Source: Paenibacillus flagellatus (GTDB lineage Bacteria; Bacillota; Bacilli; Paenibacillales; NBRC-103111). Taken from it: 64,000 bases of DNA. The translations under genes were made by a program, and so were the position numbers. The stretch covers positions 496,001 to 560,000 of the forward strand of contig NZ_QJVJ01000002.1 of assembly GCF_003217775.1 (NCBI RefSeq), written 5' to 3'. The notes beneath the pieces were generated by a model that made no database searches, was not told the origin of the DNA, and saw only the letters and a list, made by a program, of their open reading frames with translations. This document shows positions 8,582 through 17,391 of the stretch, in pieces. How positions within the stretch are numbered: position 1 is the stretch's first letter; each line of letters starts with the position of its first letter.

Positions 8582-10216
8582 TCAGTTGACGCTGTTGTAC
8601 CGGTCGTGCAGCTGCTGATCGATGTCGATCAGCTGGTCGAGACCCATCTTTTTCAGCTCGGCGATATACGTATCCCAGCCGTCGAACGATTTTTGCCCGA
8701 GCGCCAGCTTGGTCGCCAGCTCGCTCGAATACGTCGTCAAGTTCGTCAATATTTTCGTTTTCGCCTCAAGCTGCTTGTCGTCGGGAATCGCCAAGTAGTT
8801 ATGATTCATATTCACGAAATACGGCTTGTATTTCAACATGTTCAGCTCGTGCTCGGTTTTGTACGCCGGCACTTGATTCAGCTCGAACTCGAGGTTCGCG
8901 AACTGCACCCGCGGGAACACCGTATCCCCGAACAGCTGCCGGCCTGTCGCCTTGCCCGCCTTCGCGACTTCTTCGTCGGTCCCTTGGTTGATGAACAGCT
9001 TCGTGCCGTTCGCGTCTTTCTTATAGGTCAGCCCTTCGATACCCCAATACAGCAGCTCGGCGTATTTCTCGGAATAGATCATGTCGAAAAACCGGATCGC
9101 CGCTTGCGGATCCTTCGCGTCCCGCGTAATCGCGTACTTTTGCCAAACGAGATGGGGCGGCTCCAGCTGGGCGGCGGGCGTAATGCCGTCGACCGCTTTG
9201 AGCGGCATGAGCGGCACGTAGGCGCCGCCTCCCTTGATCGTAGGCTCCCGGGTCATGCCGAGATTGTACTCCTGCAGGGAGGCGACTTTGTTTTCCGTCA
9301 CCTTTTGCTGAATTTGCTCGCTCTTGGCGCCGATCAGACTCGTATCGAGCACGCCCGCCTTCACGAGCTGCTGGATGTAGGCGAAATAGTCCTTCACCCC
9401 TTGCTGGTACCAGGGCGATACGACTTTTTTGTTCTCGACGTCCACGGCCGTAATATCGGTGCCGAGGCCGAACCACTGGGCGATCGCCCCCGAGAAGGAG
9501 GATGGGTCGTAGACGAGCACCTCGTCCGCCTGGCCGTTGCCGTTCGCATCCCGTTCGCGGAACGCCTTGAGCGTCTCCAAAAATTCTTTGGCGGTCGTCG
9601 GCACCGGAAGGTTCAGCTTTTCCAGCCAGTCTTTGCGCAGCACCATCGTGAGCGCGACGGGCGCCAGCTCCTTGTCCTTGTACGTCTTGATATGCAGGTT
9701 GCTGAACCAGTACATTTTGCCGTCCGGGGACGTCGTCGATTTTTTCGCGAACGGGAACAGCTTCGTGTACATGTTCTTGATGTTGCCGTTGTCGTACTTG
9801 TCGATCAGCCCGTTCAGGTCGACGATGACTCCCTGCTTCGCCAAATTGAGCAGCGTCGTATTGTCGAGCGCGGACACGTTGACGATGTCCGGCAGCTTGC
9901 TCCCGGACGCCAGCCTCGTCTTGATGACGACGCTGTACTGCTCGTTGGGCACGAGCTCGTACTCGGGCTGCAGGTTCGCTTCGGCGAGCATCTTCTCGAC
10001 TTCTTTCCAGACCGGATAGTTGTTCCGGTCCTCGAACTTGATATATTTGTTCGTGCCCGCCGGGCCTAGCAGGCGCAGCTTCGCCGGCTCGGCGGCCGTC
10101 TGGCCGCCGGTCGCGCCCTCGCCCGACGACGAATCCTTGTCGCTGCAAGCCGCCAGCGGAAGCGCCGTCAAGACGGCGGCGAGCGCCAAGGCGGACCATT
10201 TTCTTCTCGAAATCAT
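8582..10216 (-). CDS. Extracellular solute-binding lipoprotein (LplA-like, carbohydrate ABC importer)
   Basis: About 544 residues from ATG 10216, which has GGGGAGG 7 nt upstream; the longer frame starts 27 bp earlier without such a site. A lipoprotein signal ends in the lipobox 'LPLAACSD', so the mature protein is diacylglyceryl-anchored outside the membrane. Length, the Lys-rich start of the mature domain and the two permeases upstream match the large LplA-type family 1 receptors of Paenibacillus, which bind oligosaccharides or uronates. No ATPase gene is present; these systems usually borrow a shared MsmX-type ATPase. The specific sugar cannot be read from the sequence. Confidence 0.9.
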   Translation of the reverse strand: MISRRKWSALALAAVLTALPLAACSDKDSSSGEGATGGQTAAEPAKLRLLGPAGTNKYIKFEDRNNYPVWKEVEKMLAEANLQPEYELVPNEQYSVVIKTRLASGSKLPDIVNVSALDNTTLLNLAKQGVIVDLNGLIDKYDNGNIKNMYTKLFPFAKKSTTSPDGKMYWFSNLHIKTYKDKELAPVALTMVLRKDWLEKLNLPVPTTAKEFLETLKAFRERDANGNGQADEVLVYDPSSFSGAIAQWFGLGTDITAVDVENKKVVSPWYQQGVKDYFAYIQQLVKAGVLDTSLIGAKSEQIQQKVTENKVASLQEYNLGMTREPTIKGGGAYVPLMPLKAVDGITPAAQLEPPHLVWQKYAITRDAKDPQAAIRFFDMIYSEKYAELLYWGIEGLTYKKDANGTKLFINQGTDEEVAKAGKATGRQLFGDTVFPRVQFANLEFELNQVPAYKTEHELNMLKYKPYFVNMNHNYLAIPDDKQLEAKTKILTNLTTYSSELATKLALGQKSFDGWDTYIAELKKMGLDQLIDIDQQLHDRYNSVN

Positions 10217-10253
10217 GAGCAAGCCTCCCCGGGTGGGCGTCATTCGTCGGCCG

Positions 10254-11174
10254 TTACTCCTTCAACGAGCCGAGAAGCGCTCCCTTGACGAAATATTTTT
10301 GAAAAAACGGGTACGTGAACAAGACGGGCAGCGTCGTAAAGACGATAATCGAATATTTCAGCTGGATGTTCGACAGCATGTTGGCCGCGGCGTCGCGCGC
10401 GTCTTCCATGGACAGCGTTTTCAAATCGACGGTTTGCTGGACGACGACGCGGTACAAATACATTTGCAGCGGATGAAGCTTCTCGTTGGGCAAGTAGACG
10501 AGGGCGTCGAACCAGCCGTTCCATATGCCGACGATCGTATAGATGGCGATGACCGCCATGATCGGTTTTGAAACCGGTATCATAATCTTGAACAGCAGCT
10601 GCCAATGCGACGCGCCGTCCACGAACGCCGATTCCTTGAGCGATTCGGGAATCGTCGCGAAGTACGTCCGGACGAGAATGATGTTCCAGATGCCGACGGC
10701 GCCGGGGATGATGATCGCCCCCATCGTATCGTACAGGCCGAGCTTGTTGACGAGCAAATAAGCGGGGATCAAGCCGCCGCCGAAATACATCGGCACGAGC
10801 AAATAACGGACGACCCATTTCCGTCCGGCCAAGCTGCGCACCGTCAGCGGATAGGCGCCCAAGACGGCCATCAGGCAGTTGAGCGCCGTGCCGCAAGCGA
10901 CGTAGACGATCGTATTTCCGTAGGCGCGCCACATTTTCGCATCGCCGACGATCAGCTCGTAGGAGCCGAGGTAAAACCCTTTCGGATACCAGAACACGTT
11001 CATCGCCGCCGCTTCCATGGGCGAGCTGATCGACATGATGACGACGAAGTAGAACGGATATAAGGTGGCGAGACAGACGAGCAGAGCGAGCGCGTGGAAG
11101 ACGACGTCCGCCGTCCGGGAGCCTTGCCGGATCGCGTTCGTCCGACGTCCTGCGTGCCGCGGATCGGTAATCAT
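10254..11174 (-). CDS. Carbohydrate ABC transporter permease (LplC/MalG type)
   Basis: About 306 residues from ATG 11174; a longer start at 11198 has no Shine-Dalgarno and overlaps the upstream gene, whereas AAGGGGG lies 12 nt from 11174. Six membrane segments are expected ('LALLVCLATLYPFYFVVIM' is the first). The EAA loop that docks the ATPase is 'ESAFVDGASHWQLLFKIMIP' (about 195-215). The C-terminal 'FQKYFVKGALLGSLKE' ending is characteristic of LplC. It pairs with the permease encoded directly upstream to form the channel of the same importer. Confidence 0.92.
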   Translation of the reverse strand: MITDPRHAGRRTNAIRQGSRTADVVFHALALLVCLATLYPFYFVVIMSISSPMEAAAMNVFWYPKGFYLGSYELIVGDAKMWRAYGNTIVYVACGTALNCLMAVLGAYPLTVRSLAGRKWVVRYLLVPMYFGGGLIPAYLLVNKLGLYDTMGAIIIPGAVGIWNIILVRTYFATIPESLKESAFVDGASHWQLLFKIMIPVSKPIMAVIAIYTIVGIWNGWFDALVYLPNEKLHPLQMYLYRVVVQQTVDLKTLSMEDARDAAANMLSNIQLKYSIIVFTTLPVLFTYPFFQKYFVKGALLGSLKE

Positions 11175-11191
11175 GCGTAAATACGGCCCCC

Positions 11192-12127
11192 TTACCATAA
11201 CGCGTAGTCGGTATATTTGCGGCTTAGCGCATTGGCGCCGGCCAGCAGCGCGAAATTGATCGCGGCGGTGAACAAGCCGACCGCGGCGCCCAAGCTGAAC
11301 CGCCCGCCCAGCAAGCCGTCGCGGTACAGATAGGTGCCGATGACGTCGGCCGTCTCGTACAGGGACGGGTTATAGATGAGCATGATGAACTCGCTGTTCG
11401 CCGAGAACAGGCTGCCGATCGCGAAAATGAGCAGGACGAACACGGTCGGGCGGATCGACGGCAGCGTAATGTGGACCATCTGCCCGAACCGGTTCGCGCC
11501 GTCCAGCTTAGCCGCCTCGTACAGATGCGGATCGATCGACGACATCGACGCCAAGTACAGAATGCTGCTCCAGCCGAACGATTTCCATATCGTCGTGATC
11601 GTATAAATCGTGGCGAAATAAGCCGGCTCGGTGTTGAACGGAATCGTCTCGCCGCCGAACGAGCGGATGAACGCGTTGACGATGCCGTCCGCGTCGACGA
11701 ACGACAGCACCATGCCCGCGACGACGACGTTCGAGATGAAATGGGGCAAATAGCTGGACGTCTGGACGAATTTTTTGAAGAAGCCGGCTCTCAGCTCGTG
11801 AAGCAGCAGCGCGAACAGGATCGGCACCCAAAACCCGAATATCAAGTAACAGAAGCTGAGGACGAACGTATTGCGGACGAGTCTGGTGAAATAGGGGCCG
11901 GTAAAAAACTCGACGAAATGCTTGAATCCGACCCATTCGACGGATCCGTCGAAGGACAAAAACGGCTTGCCCGGATAATAGTCCTGAAAGGCGATGACGA
12001 TGCCGTACATCGGAATGTACGAGAAAATGAAAATATGCAGCAGGACGGGCAGCATGATGAGATACAGCTGCACGTTGTCGCGTCTTCGCGAACGCGCAAG
12101 CTTCGTCGGTCCGGTCGCGGCGTTCAT
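11192..12127 (-). CDS. Carbohydrate ABC transporter permease (LplB/MalF type)
   Basis: About 311 residues from ATG 12127, preceded by AAAGGGGAG; the frame is open for 87 bp more but without a start signal. Six membrane helices, with 'LIMLPVLLHIFIFSYIPMYG' first, and an EAA loop containing 'EAAKLDGANRFGQMVHITLP' (about 205-225). The early 'GIVIAFQDY' motif is typical of LplB. First gene of the minus-strand operon: this permease, the second permease, the binding lipoprotein, then the AraC sensor-regulator. Confidence 0.92.
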   Translation of the reverse strand: MNAATGPTKLARSRRRDNVQLYLIMLPVLLHIFIFSYIPMYGIVIAFQDYYPGKPFLSFDGSVEWVGFKHFVEFFTGPYFTRLVRNTFVLSFCYLIFGFWVPILFALLLHELRAGFFKKFVQTSSYLPHFISNVVVAGMVLSFVDADGIVNAFIRSFGGETIPFNTEPAYFATIYTITTIWKSFGWSSILYLASMSSIDPHLYEAAKLDGANRFGQMVHITLPSIRPTVFVLLIFAIGSLFSANSEFIMLIYNPSLYETADVIGTYLYRDGLLGGRFSLGAAVGLFTAAINFALLAGANALSRKYTDYALW

Positions 12128-12256
12128 GAGTCTCCCCTTTGCGATTCGGTCATGCGGCGGCCGCCTGCATGTGTTTTCAGCATAAAAGCCGGGCGGCGCC
12201 GGGGCAAGCAACAATATTTGACCGGGATCGCAATTTTAGCCCCGCGGAAAATACAA

Positions 12257-12293
12257 AAGGAAAGGATGCCCGCGCAGGGCGGCTCCTTTCCTT
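12257..12293 (-). terminator. Terminator of the 44-residue ORF
   Basis: AAGGAAAGGA at 12257-12266 and TCCTTTCCTT at 12284-12293 form a perfect 10-bp stem; reading on the minus strand it runs into TTTTGTATTTT. It sits about 35 bp beyond the small gene and ahead of the importer operon. Confidence 0.8.
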
Positions 12294-12328
12294 CTTCGGC
12301 GTTCGATACACGTATGCGTATGTCGGGT

Positions 12329-12463
12329 TCAAGGGTTCCAGACGAGCAGGACGGCCATCAGGACGACGACGGCGCCCAATATCGAGCCGACCCACACGAT
12401 CGCTTTCTTGTTCACTTCGTCCTTCGGCTTGCGCTGCAAGTAGCCCGGTTTCCGGTTCGCCAT
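12329..12463 (-). CDS. 44-residue single-span membrane protein, unknown function
   Basis: A short gene with ATG at 12463 and an AAGGTG ribosome site 6 nt upstream. The product starts with a basic segment 'MANRKPGYLQRKPKDEVNKK' and ends in one hydrophobic helix 'VGSILGAVVVLMAVLLVW', a topology of positively charged tail inside and short C-terminus outside. It has its own promoter (12508-12536) and terminator (12257-12293), which supports a real transcript. I do not recognise the family. Confidence 0.7.
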   Translation of the reverse strand: MANRKPGYLQRKPKDEVNKKAIVWVGSILGAVVVLMAVLLVWNP

Positions 12464-12507
12464 TCGAATCACCTTTCCTTCGAAAAAACGTAAGCTTGCT
12501 TGGCCTC

Positions 12508-12536
12508 ATTATATCAAATCGGCCCTTCGAATGAAA
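12508..12536 (-). promoter_or_regulatory. SigA-type promoter for the 44-residue ORF
   Basis: On the minus strand TTTCAT (12536-12531) is 17 nt from a consensus TATAAT (12513-12508), about 45 bp upstream of the start codon at 12463. Confidence 0.55.
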
Positions 12537-12646
12537 GGGCTTGCAAACGGATGACGGCATCGATTGATGGAGATCGCCACTTTCTTTTTGGCCGAGAAAC
12601 GGATAAACTGATCGATAGAGTCTACGACAGATCGGAGTGTCCCTTC

Positions 12647-13747
12647 ATGCTTTACCGCAAGTTGGCAAAACCGGTCCTGTTCCGAATCGATCCGGAGCAG
12701 GCTCATCACATTACGGTGGACGGGCTCGGCTCGGTCAGCCGCGTGCCGGGCGTTCCCGGCCTGATTCGGGCGATGTGCGGGGTCGAGAGCCGGCCGGCCA
12801 CGAAGACCGAGCTGTGCGGCATCACGTTTCCGAACCCGATCGGCTTGGCCGCCGGGCTGGACAAAAACGCGAAGGCGGTCCGCGGGTTCGCTTCGCTCGG
12901 CTTCGGCTTCATGGAAGTCGGCACGGTCACGCCGAGACCGCAGAAGGGGAACGACAAGCCGAGGCTGTTCCGGCTTCCGCCCGACGAAGCGCTCGTCAAC
13001 CGGATGGGCTTCAACAACGTCGGCGCGGCGGCGATGGCCGATCATCTGAAGCGGGCGGGGCGCCAGCCGATCCCGGTCGCGGTCAACATCGGCAAAAACA
13101 AAGATACGCCGAACGAGCAGGCGGAGGAAGATTACCGGACTTGTATCCGGACGTTATATCCGTACGGCGATTTCTTCGTCGTCAACATCAGCTCGCCGAA
13201 TACGCCGGGGCTTCGCAACCTGCAGCACGGTGCCGAGCTGCAAAGCCTGGTCGCCGCGGTGAAGGACGAGATGGAGCGGAGGAGCGCCGCGCTGAAGCTG
13301 CCCCGCAAGCCGGTGTTCGTCAAGATCGCGCCGGACGTGACGGAAGCGGAGCTGGAGTATATGGTCGAGACGCTCGTGGCCAGCGGCGTATCCGGTGTCA
13401 TCGCGACGAATACGACGATCGGGCGGGACGGGCTTGCCCATCCGAATGCGAAGGAAACGGGCGGCTTGAGCGGCAAGCCGCTGACGAAGCGATCGACGGA
13501 AGTGATCCGGAGCGTATACCGGCTGACCGGAGGGAAGCTGCCGATCATAGGCTCCGGGGGTATTTTTACGCCGCAGGACGCATATGAAAAAATACGGGCC
13601 GGCGCCAGTCTCGTCGAAGTGTACACGGCGCTTATTTATAAAGGCCCCGGCTTGCTTCGCGAATTGAACGAGGGATTGCTCGGCTTGCTGGCGCGCGACG
13701 GGTTCACGCATCTATCCGAAGCGGTCGGGGCGGACGCACAGGCATGA
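12647..13747 (+). CDS. pyrD: Dihydroorotate dehydrogenase, class 2 (quinone-dependent)
   Basis: About 366 residues from ATG 12647 with GGAG 8 nt upstream; the longer open frame has no start signal. The enzyme oxidises dihydroorotate to orotate, the fourth step of pyrimidine synthesis, and passes electrons to membrane quinone. Class 2 is shown by the N-terminal helix 'MLYRKLAKPVLFRIDPEQAH', by 'GLAAGLDKNAKAV', and by the catalytic-Ser loop 'VNISSPNTPGLR' (class 1 has Cys there). FMN-binding motifs 'GVIATNTTIGR' and 'IIGSGGIF' are intact. It stands alone, away from a pyr operon and with no pyrK. Confidence 0.95.
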   Translation: MLYRKLAKPVLFRIDPEQAHHITVDGLGSVSRVPGVPGLIRAMCGVESRPATKTELCGITFPNPIGLAAGLDKNAKAVRGFASLGFGFMEVGTVTPRPQKGNDKPRLFRLPPDEALVNRMGFNNVGAAAMADHLKRAGRQPIPVAVNIGKNKDTPNEQAEEDYRTCIRTLYPYGDFFVVNISSPNTPGLRNLQHGAELQSLVAAVKDEMERRSAALKLPRKPVFVKIAPDVTEAELEYMVETLVASGVSGVIATNTTIGRDGLAHPNAKETGGLSGKPLTKRSTEVIRSVYRLTGGKLPIIGSGGIFTPQDAYEKIRAGASLVEVYTALIYKGPGLLRELNEGLLGLLARDGFTHLSEAVGADAQA

Positions 13748-13769
13748 GAACGGTTCAGGAGGCGGGCGT

Positions 13770-14573
13770 ATGGACAGCAGAGATTGGAAAAAATTTTTAA
13801 TTCCATACGAGCAGGCGGTCGAGGAGCTGAAGGTGAAGTTCAAGACGCTCCGGACGGAGATGAAAGCCCGGGAGGAGTACTCCCCGATCGAATTCGTGAC
13901 GGGGCGCGTGAAGCGCATTTCGAGCATTTTGGAGAAGGCGAAGCGGCTTCAGGTTCCGATGGACCGGCTCGAGCAGGGGATCGAGGATATCGCGGGAATC
14001 CGCATCATGTGCCAATTCATCCAGGACATCCAACGGCTGTCGGAGCTGATCCGGCAGCGGAAGGACATGGCCGTCGTCTACGAGAAGGACTATATCACGA
14101 ATTATAAGGAAAGCGGCTACCGAAGCTACCATATTATCGTGGAATACCCGATCCAGACGTCGCTCGGACAAAAGACGGTGCTGGCGGAAATTCAGATTCG
14201 GACGCTCGCGATGAACTTCTGGGCGACGATCGAGCATTCGCTCAGCTACAAATATAAGGAACGGCTGCCGGAGGACGTGAAGCTTAGGCTGCAGCGGGCG
14301 GCGGAGGCGGCCAACGCCCTCGACCAGGAAATGTCGAGCATCCGCAGCGACATCATGGAGGCGCAGAAGCTGTTCGAGGACAATTCGAACCTGGTGTCGA
14401 AGGTGCTGAACCATATTCAGGATTTGTATTATTACCACCGCGTCCGCGAAGCGGCGAGCTTCCAGCTGAAGTTCAACGAGCTGTGGGAATCGGAAGACAT
14501 CTGGGGGCTGCGCGCGTTGGCGCTGCAGGTGGAGGAGGCGCTGCTTCGCGCCAAAAAAACGGGTCCTTCGTAA
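13770..14573 (+). CDS. Small alarmone synthetase, (p)ppGpp synthase (RelQ/YjbM type)
   Basis: 267 residues with GGAGG 7-8 nt before the ATG. Only the RelA/SpoT synthetase domain is present, no hydrolase or TGS/ACT domains, so it belongs to the SAS class. Key motifs: 'GRVKRISSILEKAKR' (ATP site), 'IEDIAGIRIMCQFIQDI', 'NYKESGYRSYHIIVEYP' (GTP site) and 'AEIQIRTLAMNFWATIEHSL'. The C-terminal helices favour tetramer formation as known for RelQ. It transfers pyrophosphate from ATP to GTP/GDP in the cytoplasm during stress. It follows pyrD by 23 bp. Confidence 0.93.
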   Translation: MDSRDWKKFLIPYEQAVEELKVKFKTLRTEMKAREEYSPIEFVTGRVKRISSILEKAKRLQVPMDRLEQGIEDIAGIRIMCQFIQDIQRLSELIRQRKDMAVVYEKDYITNYKESGYRSYHIIVEYPIQTSLGQKTVLAEIQIRTLAMNFWATIEHSLSYKYKERLPEDVKLRLQRAAEAANALDQEMSSIRSDIMEAQKLFEDNSNLVSKVLNHIQDLYYYHRVREAASFQLKFNELWESEDIWGLRALALQVEEALLRAKKTGPS

Positions 14574-14629
14574 CGCTCCGGGGGAACGAAGGCGGGCGTG
14601 AAGGCGCGAGACGAGCGTGGAGGCGTGCG

Positions 14630-15046
14630 ATGTTCGGATACGATTTGCTGTATGTGGAATTTCTGTATTACTTCAATGTGGAACGGGATTACTTCGAATG
14701 CCACGAGGTGATGGAGGAGCTGTGGCTGGAGGAGGGCCGCAATCCGCTCTATCAGGGGCTGCTGCAGGTGGCGGTCGGCCTGTACCACCACCGCAACGGC
14801 AACGTGGGCGGCGCGATCAAGCTGCTTTCGCAGTCGCTCGAGAAGCTGGAGTTTTACCCGCGGCAGACGATGGGGATCGATCTGGGGAAGCTGGTGGACG
14901 ATACGACGGCGTATTTGGCCAAGCTGGAACGGATCGAAGAGGAGCCGTTCGACTTTTACGACCTCGACATCACGATCGTCCATTCCGAATTGGCGGCGAT
15001 GGTCGAGGAGCTGAAGCAGTTCCCTCCCGAGAAGTCGGGGGAATAG
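14630..15046 (+). CDS. DUF309 family protein
   Basis: About 138 residues from ATG 14630, preceded by GGAGG with 6-nt spacing. The DUF309 signature is present: 'DYFECHEVMEELWLEE' followed by 'PLYQGLLQVAVGLYHHRNGN'. The conserved His and Glu residues suggest an all-helical metal or ligand site, but no activity is established for the family. It is 57 bp after the alarmone synthetase gene and probably cotranscribed. Confidence 0.88.
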   Translation: MFGYDLLYVEFLYYFNVERDYFECHEVMEELWLEEGRNPLYQGLLQVAVGLYHHRNGNVGGAIKLLSQSLEKLEFYPRQTMGIDLGKLVDDTTAYLAKLERIEEEPFDFYDLDITIVHSELAAMVEELKQFPPEKSGE

Positions 15047-15087
15047 AACGGGTCGCCTGGCGCGAATGCGTCCCGAGCGGTACGACG

Positions 15088-15136
15088 AAAAAAGCGGCGA
15101 TCCGCCTCCGGCGTTCGGAAGGGATCGGCCGCTTTC
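15088..15136. terminator. Bidirectional terminator
   Basis: AAAGCGGC-GATCC pairs with GGATC-GGCCGCTTT around a GC-rich inner hairpin, with A runs before and T-rich sequence after. It separates the convergent DUF309 and thioredoxin genes. Confidence 0.7.
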
Positions 15137-15147
15137 GCTATTGTCGA

Positions 15148-15690
15148 TTACTTTTTCTTCATTTCCTCGAAAAACTTCTTGAAGTCGTCCGGCGAATAGC
15201 CCGGCTGCCCGTCGTGCGTGACGCCGCCGACCATGCGCTGCACTTCCTTGCCGCCTTTGTAATAGACGAGCGTCGGCGTCGCTTCGATTTTGAAATCGTT
15301 CCAGCCGGCCTCGTATTCCCACAGGTTCAGCTGCTTCAGCTCGACGCCCGCTTCCTTCGCGATCGGATTCAAAATCGGCGTAGTCGCCTGGCAGTGCGAG
15401 CAGGTCGTGGAGAAATAGTAGACGTACATATCTTTTTTGGCGTTCAGGTCGTTTTTCAGATCTTGCGGCTTGACGATGTTCTGGTAGTTCGCGTCGTTCA
15501 GCTGCGCCAGCGTTTCCGGCTTCAGCTTGGCCGCCTCGACGCCGTACAGCTTCTTCGACAGCTCGTTGGTCGGCGCGTCGATTTTGCTCGCTCGGGACGC
15601 TTCCTTGGCCTTTTCGCTTTGTTGGTTTACAATGAAGAGAAGGACGAACAAGGCGACGATAATTCCCAAATAGATGGACAGCTTTTTCAC
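15148..15690 (-). CDS. Membrane-anchored thioredoxin-like protein
   Basis: About 180 residues from GTG 15690, which has GGGGTG 5 nt upstream; an in-frame ATG at 15735 has no ribosome site. One N-terminal membrane segment ('LSIYLGIIVALFVLLFIV') places the rest outside the membrane. The thioredoxin fold carries the redox pair in 'STTCSHCQATTP' and the cis-Pro in 'IEATPTLVYYKGGKEV'. Likely an extracytoplasmic thiol oxidoreductase; partner unknown. The CSHC active site differs from the reducing CGPC type. Confidence 0.9.
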   Translation of the reverse strand: MKKLSIYLGIIVALFVLLFIVNQQSEKAKEASRASKIDAPTNELSKKLYGVEAAKLKPETLAQLNDANYQNIVKPQDLKNDLNAKKDMYVYYFSTTCSHCQATTPILNPIAKEAGVELKQLNLWEYEAGWNDFKIEATPTLVYYKGGKEVQRMVGGVTHDGQPGYSPDDFKKFFEEMKKK

Positions 15691-15834
15691 GAGTTCACCC
15701 CGAATAGATTCAAGTTTCGACGTTGGTCGATCCATTACGTATTCGACCCGTCCCCTTCCGTTTCCTCCCGGAGAGTATTGGAATTGTTATCATTTTTTGA
15801 ACGTTACGGACAGAGAGCGAGCGCGAACGACGAG

Positions 15835-17391
15835 ATGACGAAATTACCCGACACTTTTTTGCGAAATATGGAACGGCTGCTCCGGGACGAATATCCCGCC
15901 TTCCTCGCATCCTACGCAATGCCCCGGGAGCAGGGGGTCCGGGCGAACGGGCTGAAGCTGAGCGCGGAGACGTTCGCCCGGATGTCTCCGTTTCCGCTCG
16001 AACCGATCCGCTGGACGGCCGACGGCTTTTATACGCCCGAGCGGGAGAGGCCCGGGAAGCATCCGTACTACCATGCCGGCTTGTACTATATTCAGGAGCC
16101 GAGCGCGATGGCGCCGGTCGAATGGCTGGACGTCCGTCCGGGCGACAAGGTGCTGGACCTGTGCGCGGCGCCGGGAGGCAAATCGACGCAAATCGCGGCG
16201 AAGCTGCAAGGCCGGGGGCTGCTCGTGACGAACGACAACCAGCCCGACCGGGTGAAGGCGCTCGCCAAAAATATCGAGCGGTATGGCGCGACGAACGCGA
16301 TCGTGCTGAACGAGACGCCGGAACGGCTGGCGCCGCGGATGCCGCAATTTTTCGATAAAATCCTGGTCGACGCCCCGTGCTCGGGCGAAGGGATGTTCCG
16401 CAAGGACGACGATATGGCCAAGGCGTGGGACGAAGAGGCGCCCCGCCGCTATGCGGCGATGCAGCGCGGCATTCTCGCTCGGGCCGCGGACATGCTTGCG
16501 CCCGGCGGCCGGCTCGTCTACTCGACCTGTACGTTTTCGCCGGAGGAAAACGAAGAAGTCGTCGCCTCGCTGCTGCGCGACCGGTCCGACTTCCGCGTCG
16601 TGCCGATTCCGGCGGAGCGGGGCTTCGCGCACGGGCGCCCCGACTGGATCGGCGCCGACGCCGGCTGCGGCGAGCGGTGCCCGGATTTGGCCGGCACCGC
16701 CCGGCTGTGGCCGCACCGGCTGCGCGGCGAAGGGCATTTCATCGCCGTGCTCGAGCGCGAGGCGGCTGTGGAAGGGCGCGAGGCGGCGCTGGCGATTGCG
16801 GCGGAGCCCGCAGCCGAGCGGGAGCCTAGCGGGGAGCGGCCGTCACGACATGCCGGCAAAGGCGGGCGGGCCGGCCAGCGCGACGGCGATCGCGGCCGCA
16901 CCGGCGGCGCCCCGAAGCCGAGCGGCCGCGGCACATCGCCGGGGACGACCGACCCGGCGCCGTTCATCGCGTTCGCGGCCGAGCAGCTGACCGTCCCGCT
17001 GCCGGGAACGGTGGACGTCCTGCGCGACTTCGTCTACCTCGTACCGGACGGAGCACCCGGCTTGGACGGCTTGAAGGCGGTTCGCCCGGGCTGGTTCGTC
17101 GGCACGATCCGCGGCGGCCGGTTCGAGCCGTCCCACGCGCTAGCGATGGGGCTTTCGCGCGACGCCGATTCGGTGCGGTCCGTCTCGTTCGCGGTCGGAG
17201 ACGCCGATGCGATCCGGTATTTGAAGGGCGAGACGCTGCAGCTGCCGGACGACCGGCTCCGCCGAAGCGGTCCGGACGTCCCGGCCAAGGGCTACTGCCT
17301 GATCTGCGTGGACGGATATCCGCTCGGCTGGGCGAAGTGGCAGAACGGCATGCTGAAAAACGAATATCCCCCCGGCTGGAGGTGGGCTTGA
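15835..17391 (+). CDS. rRNA cytosine-C5 methyltransferase, RsmF-like (NOL1/NOP2/Sun family), copy 1
   Basis: About 518 residues from ATG 15835; the ribosome site is weak, and the open frame further upstream is not coding. SAM-binding motif 'VLDLCAAPGGKSTQIAAKL', the first catalytic Cys in 'VDAPCSGEGMFRKD' and the second in 'YSTCTFSPEENE' are intact. It uses SAM to methylate cytosine C5 in 16S rRNA. A disordered Arg/Gly/Ala-rich insert (about 310-380) precedes a C-terminal RNA-binding (PUA-like) part ending 'GYPLGWAKWQNGMLKNEYPP'. The stop codon abuts the start of the pseudouridine synthase gene, so both rRNA modifiers are coupled. A paralogue lies at 20698-22092. Confidence 0.92.
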   Translation: MTKLPDTFLRNMERLLRDEYPAFLASYAMPREQGVRANGLKLSAETFARMSPFPLEPIRWTADGFYTPERERPGKHPYYHAGLYYIQEPSAMAPVEWLDVRPGDKVLDLCAAPGGKSTQIAAKLQGRGLLVTNDNQPDRVKALAKNIERYGATNAIVLNETPERLAPRMPQFFDKILVDAPCSGEGMFRKDDDMAKAWDEEAPRRYAAMQRGILARAADMLAPGGRLVYSTCTFSPEENEEVVASLLRDRSDFRVVPIPAERGFAHGRPDWIGADAGCGERCPDLAGTARLWPHRLRGEGHFIAVLEREAAVEGREAALAIAAEPAAEREPSGERPSRHAGKGGRAGQRDGDRGRTGGAPKPSGRGTSPGTTDPAPFIAFAAEQLTVPLPGTVDVLRDFVYLVPDGAPGLDGLKAVRPGWFVGTIRGGRFEPSHALAMGLSRDADSVRSVSFAVGDADAIRYLKGETLQLPDDRLRRSGPDVPAKGYCLICVDGYPLGWAKWQNGMLKNEYPPGWRWA

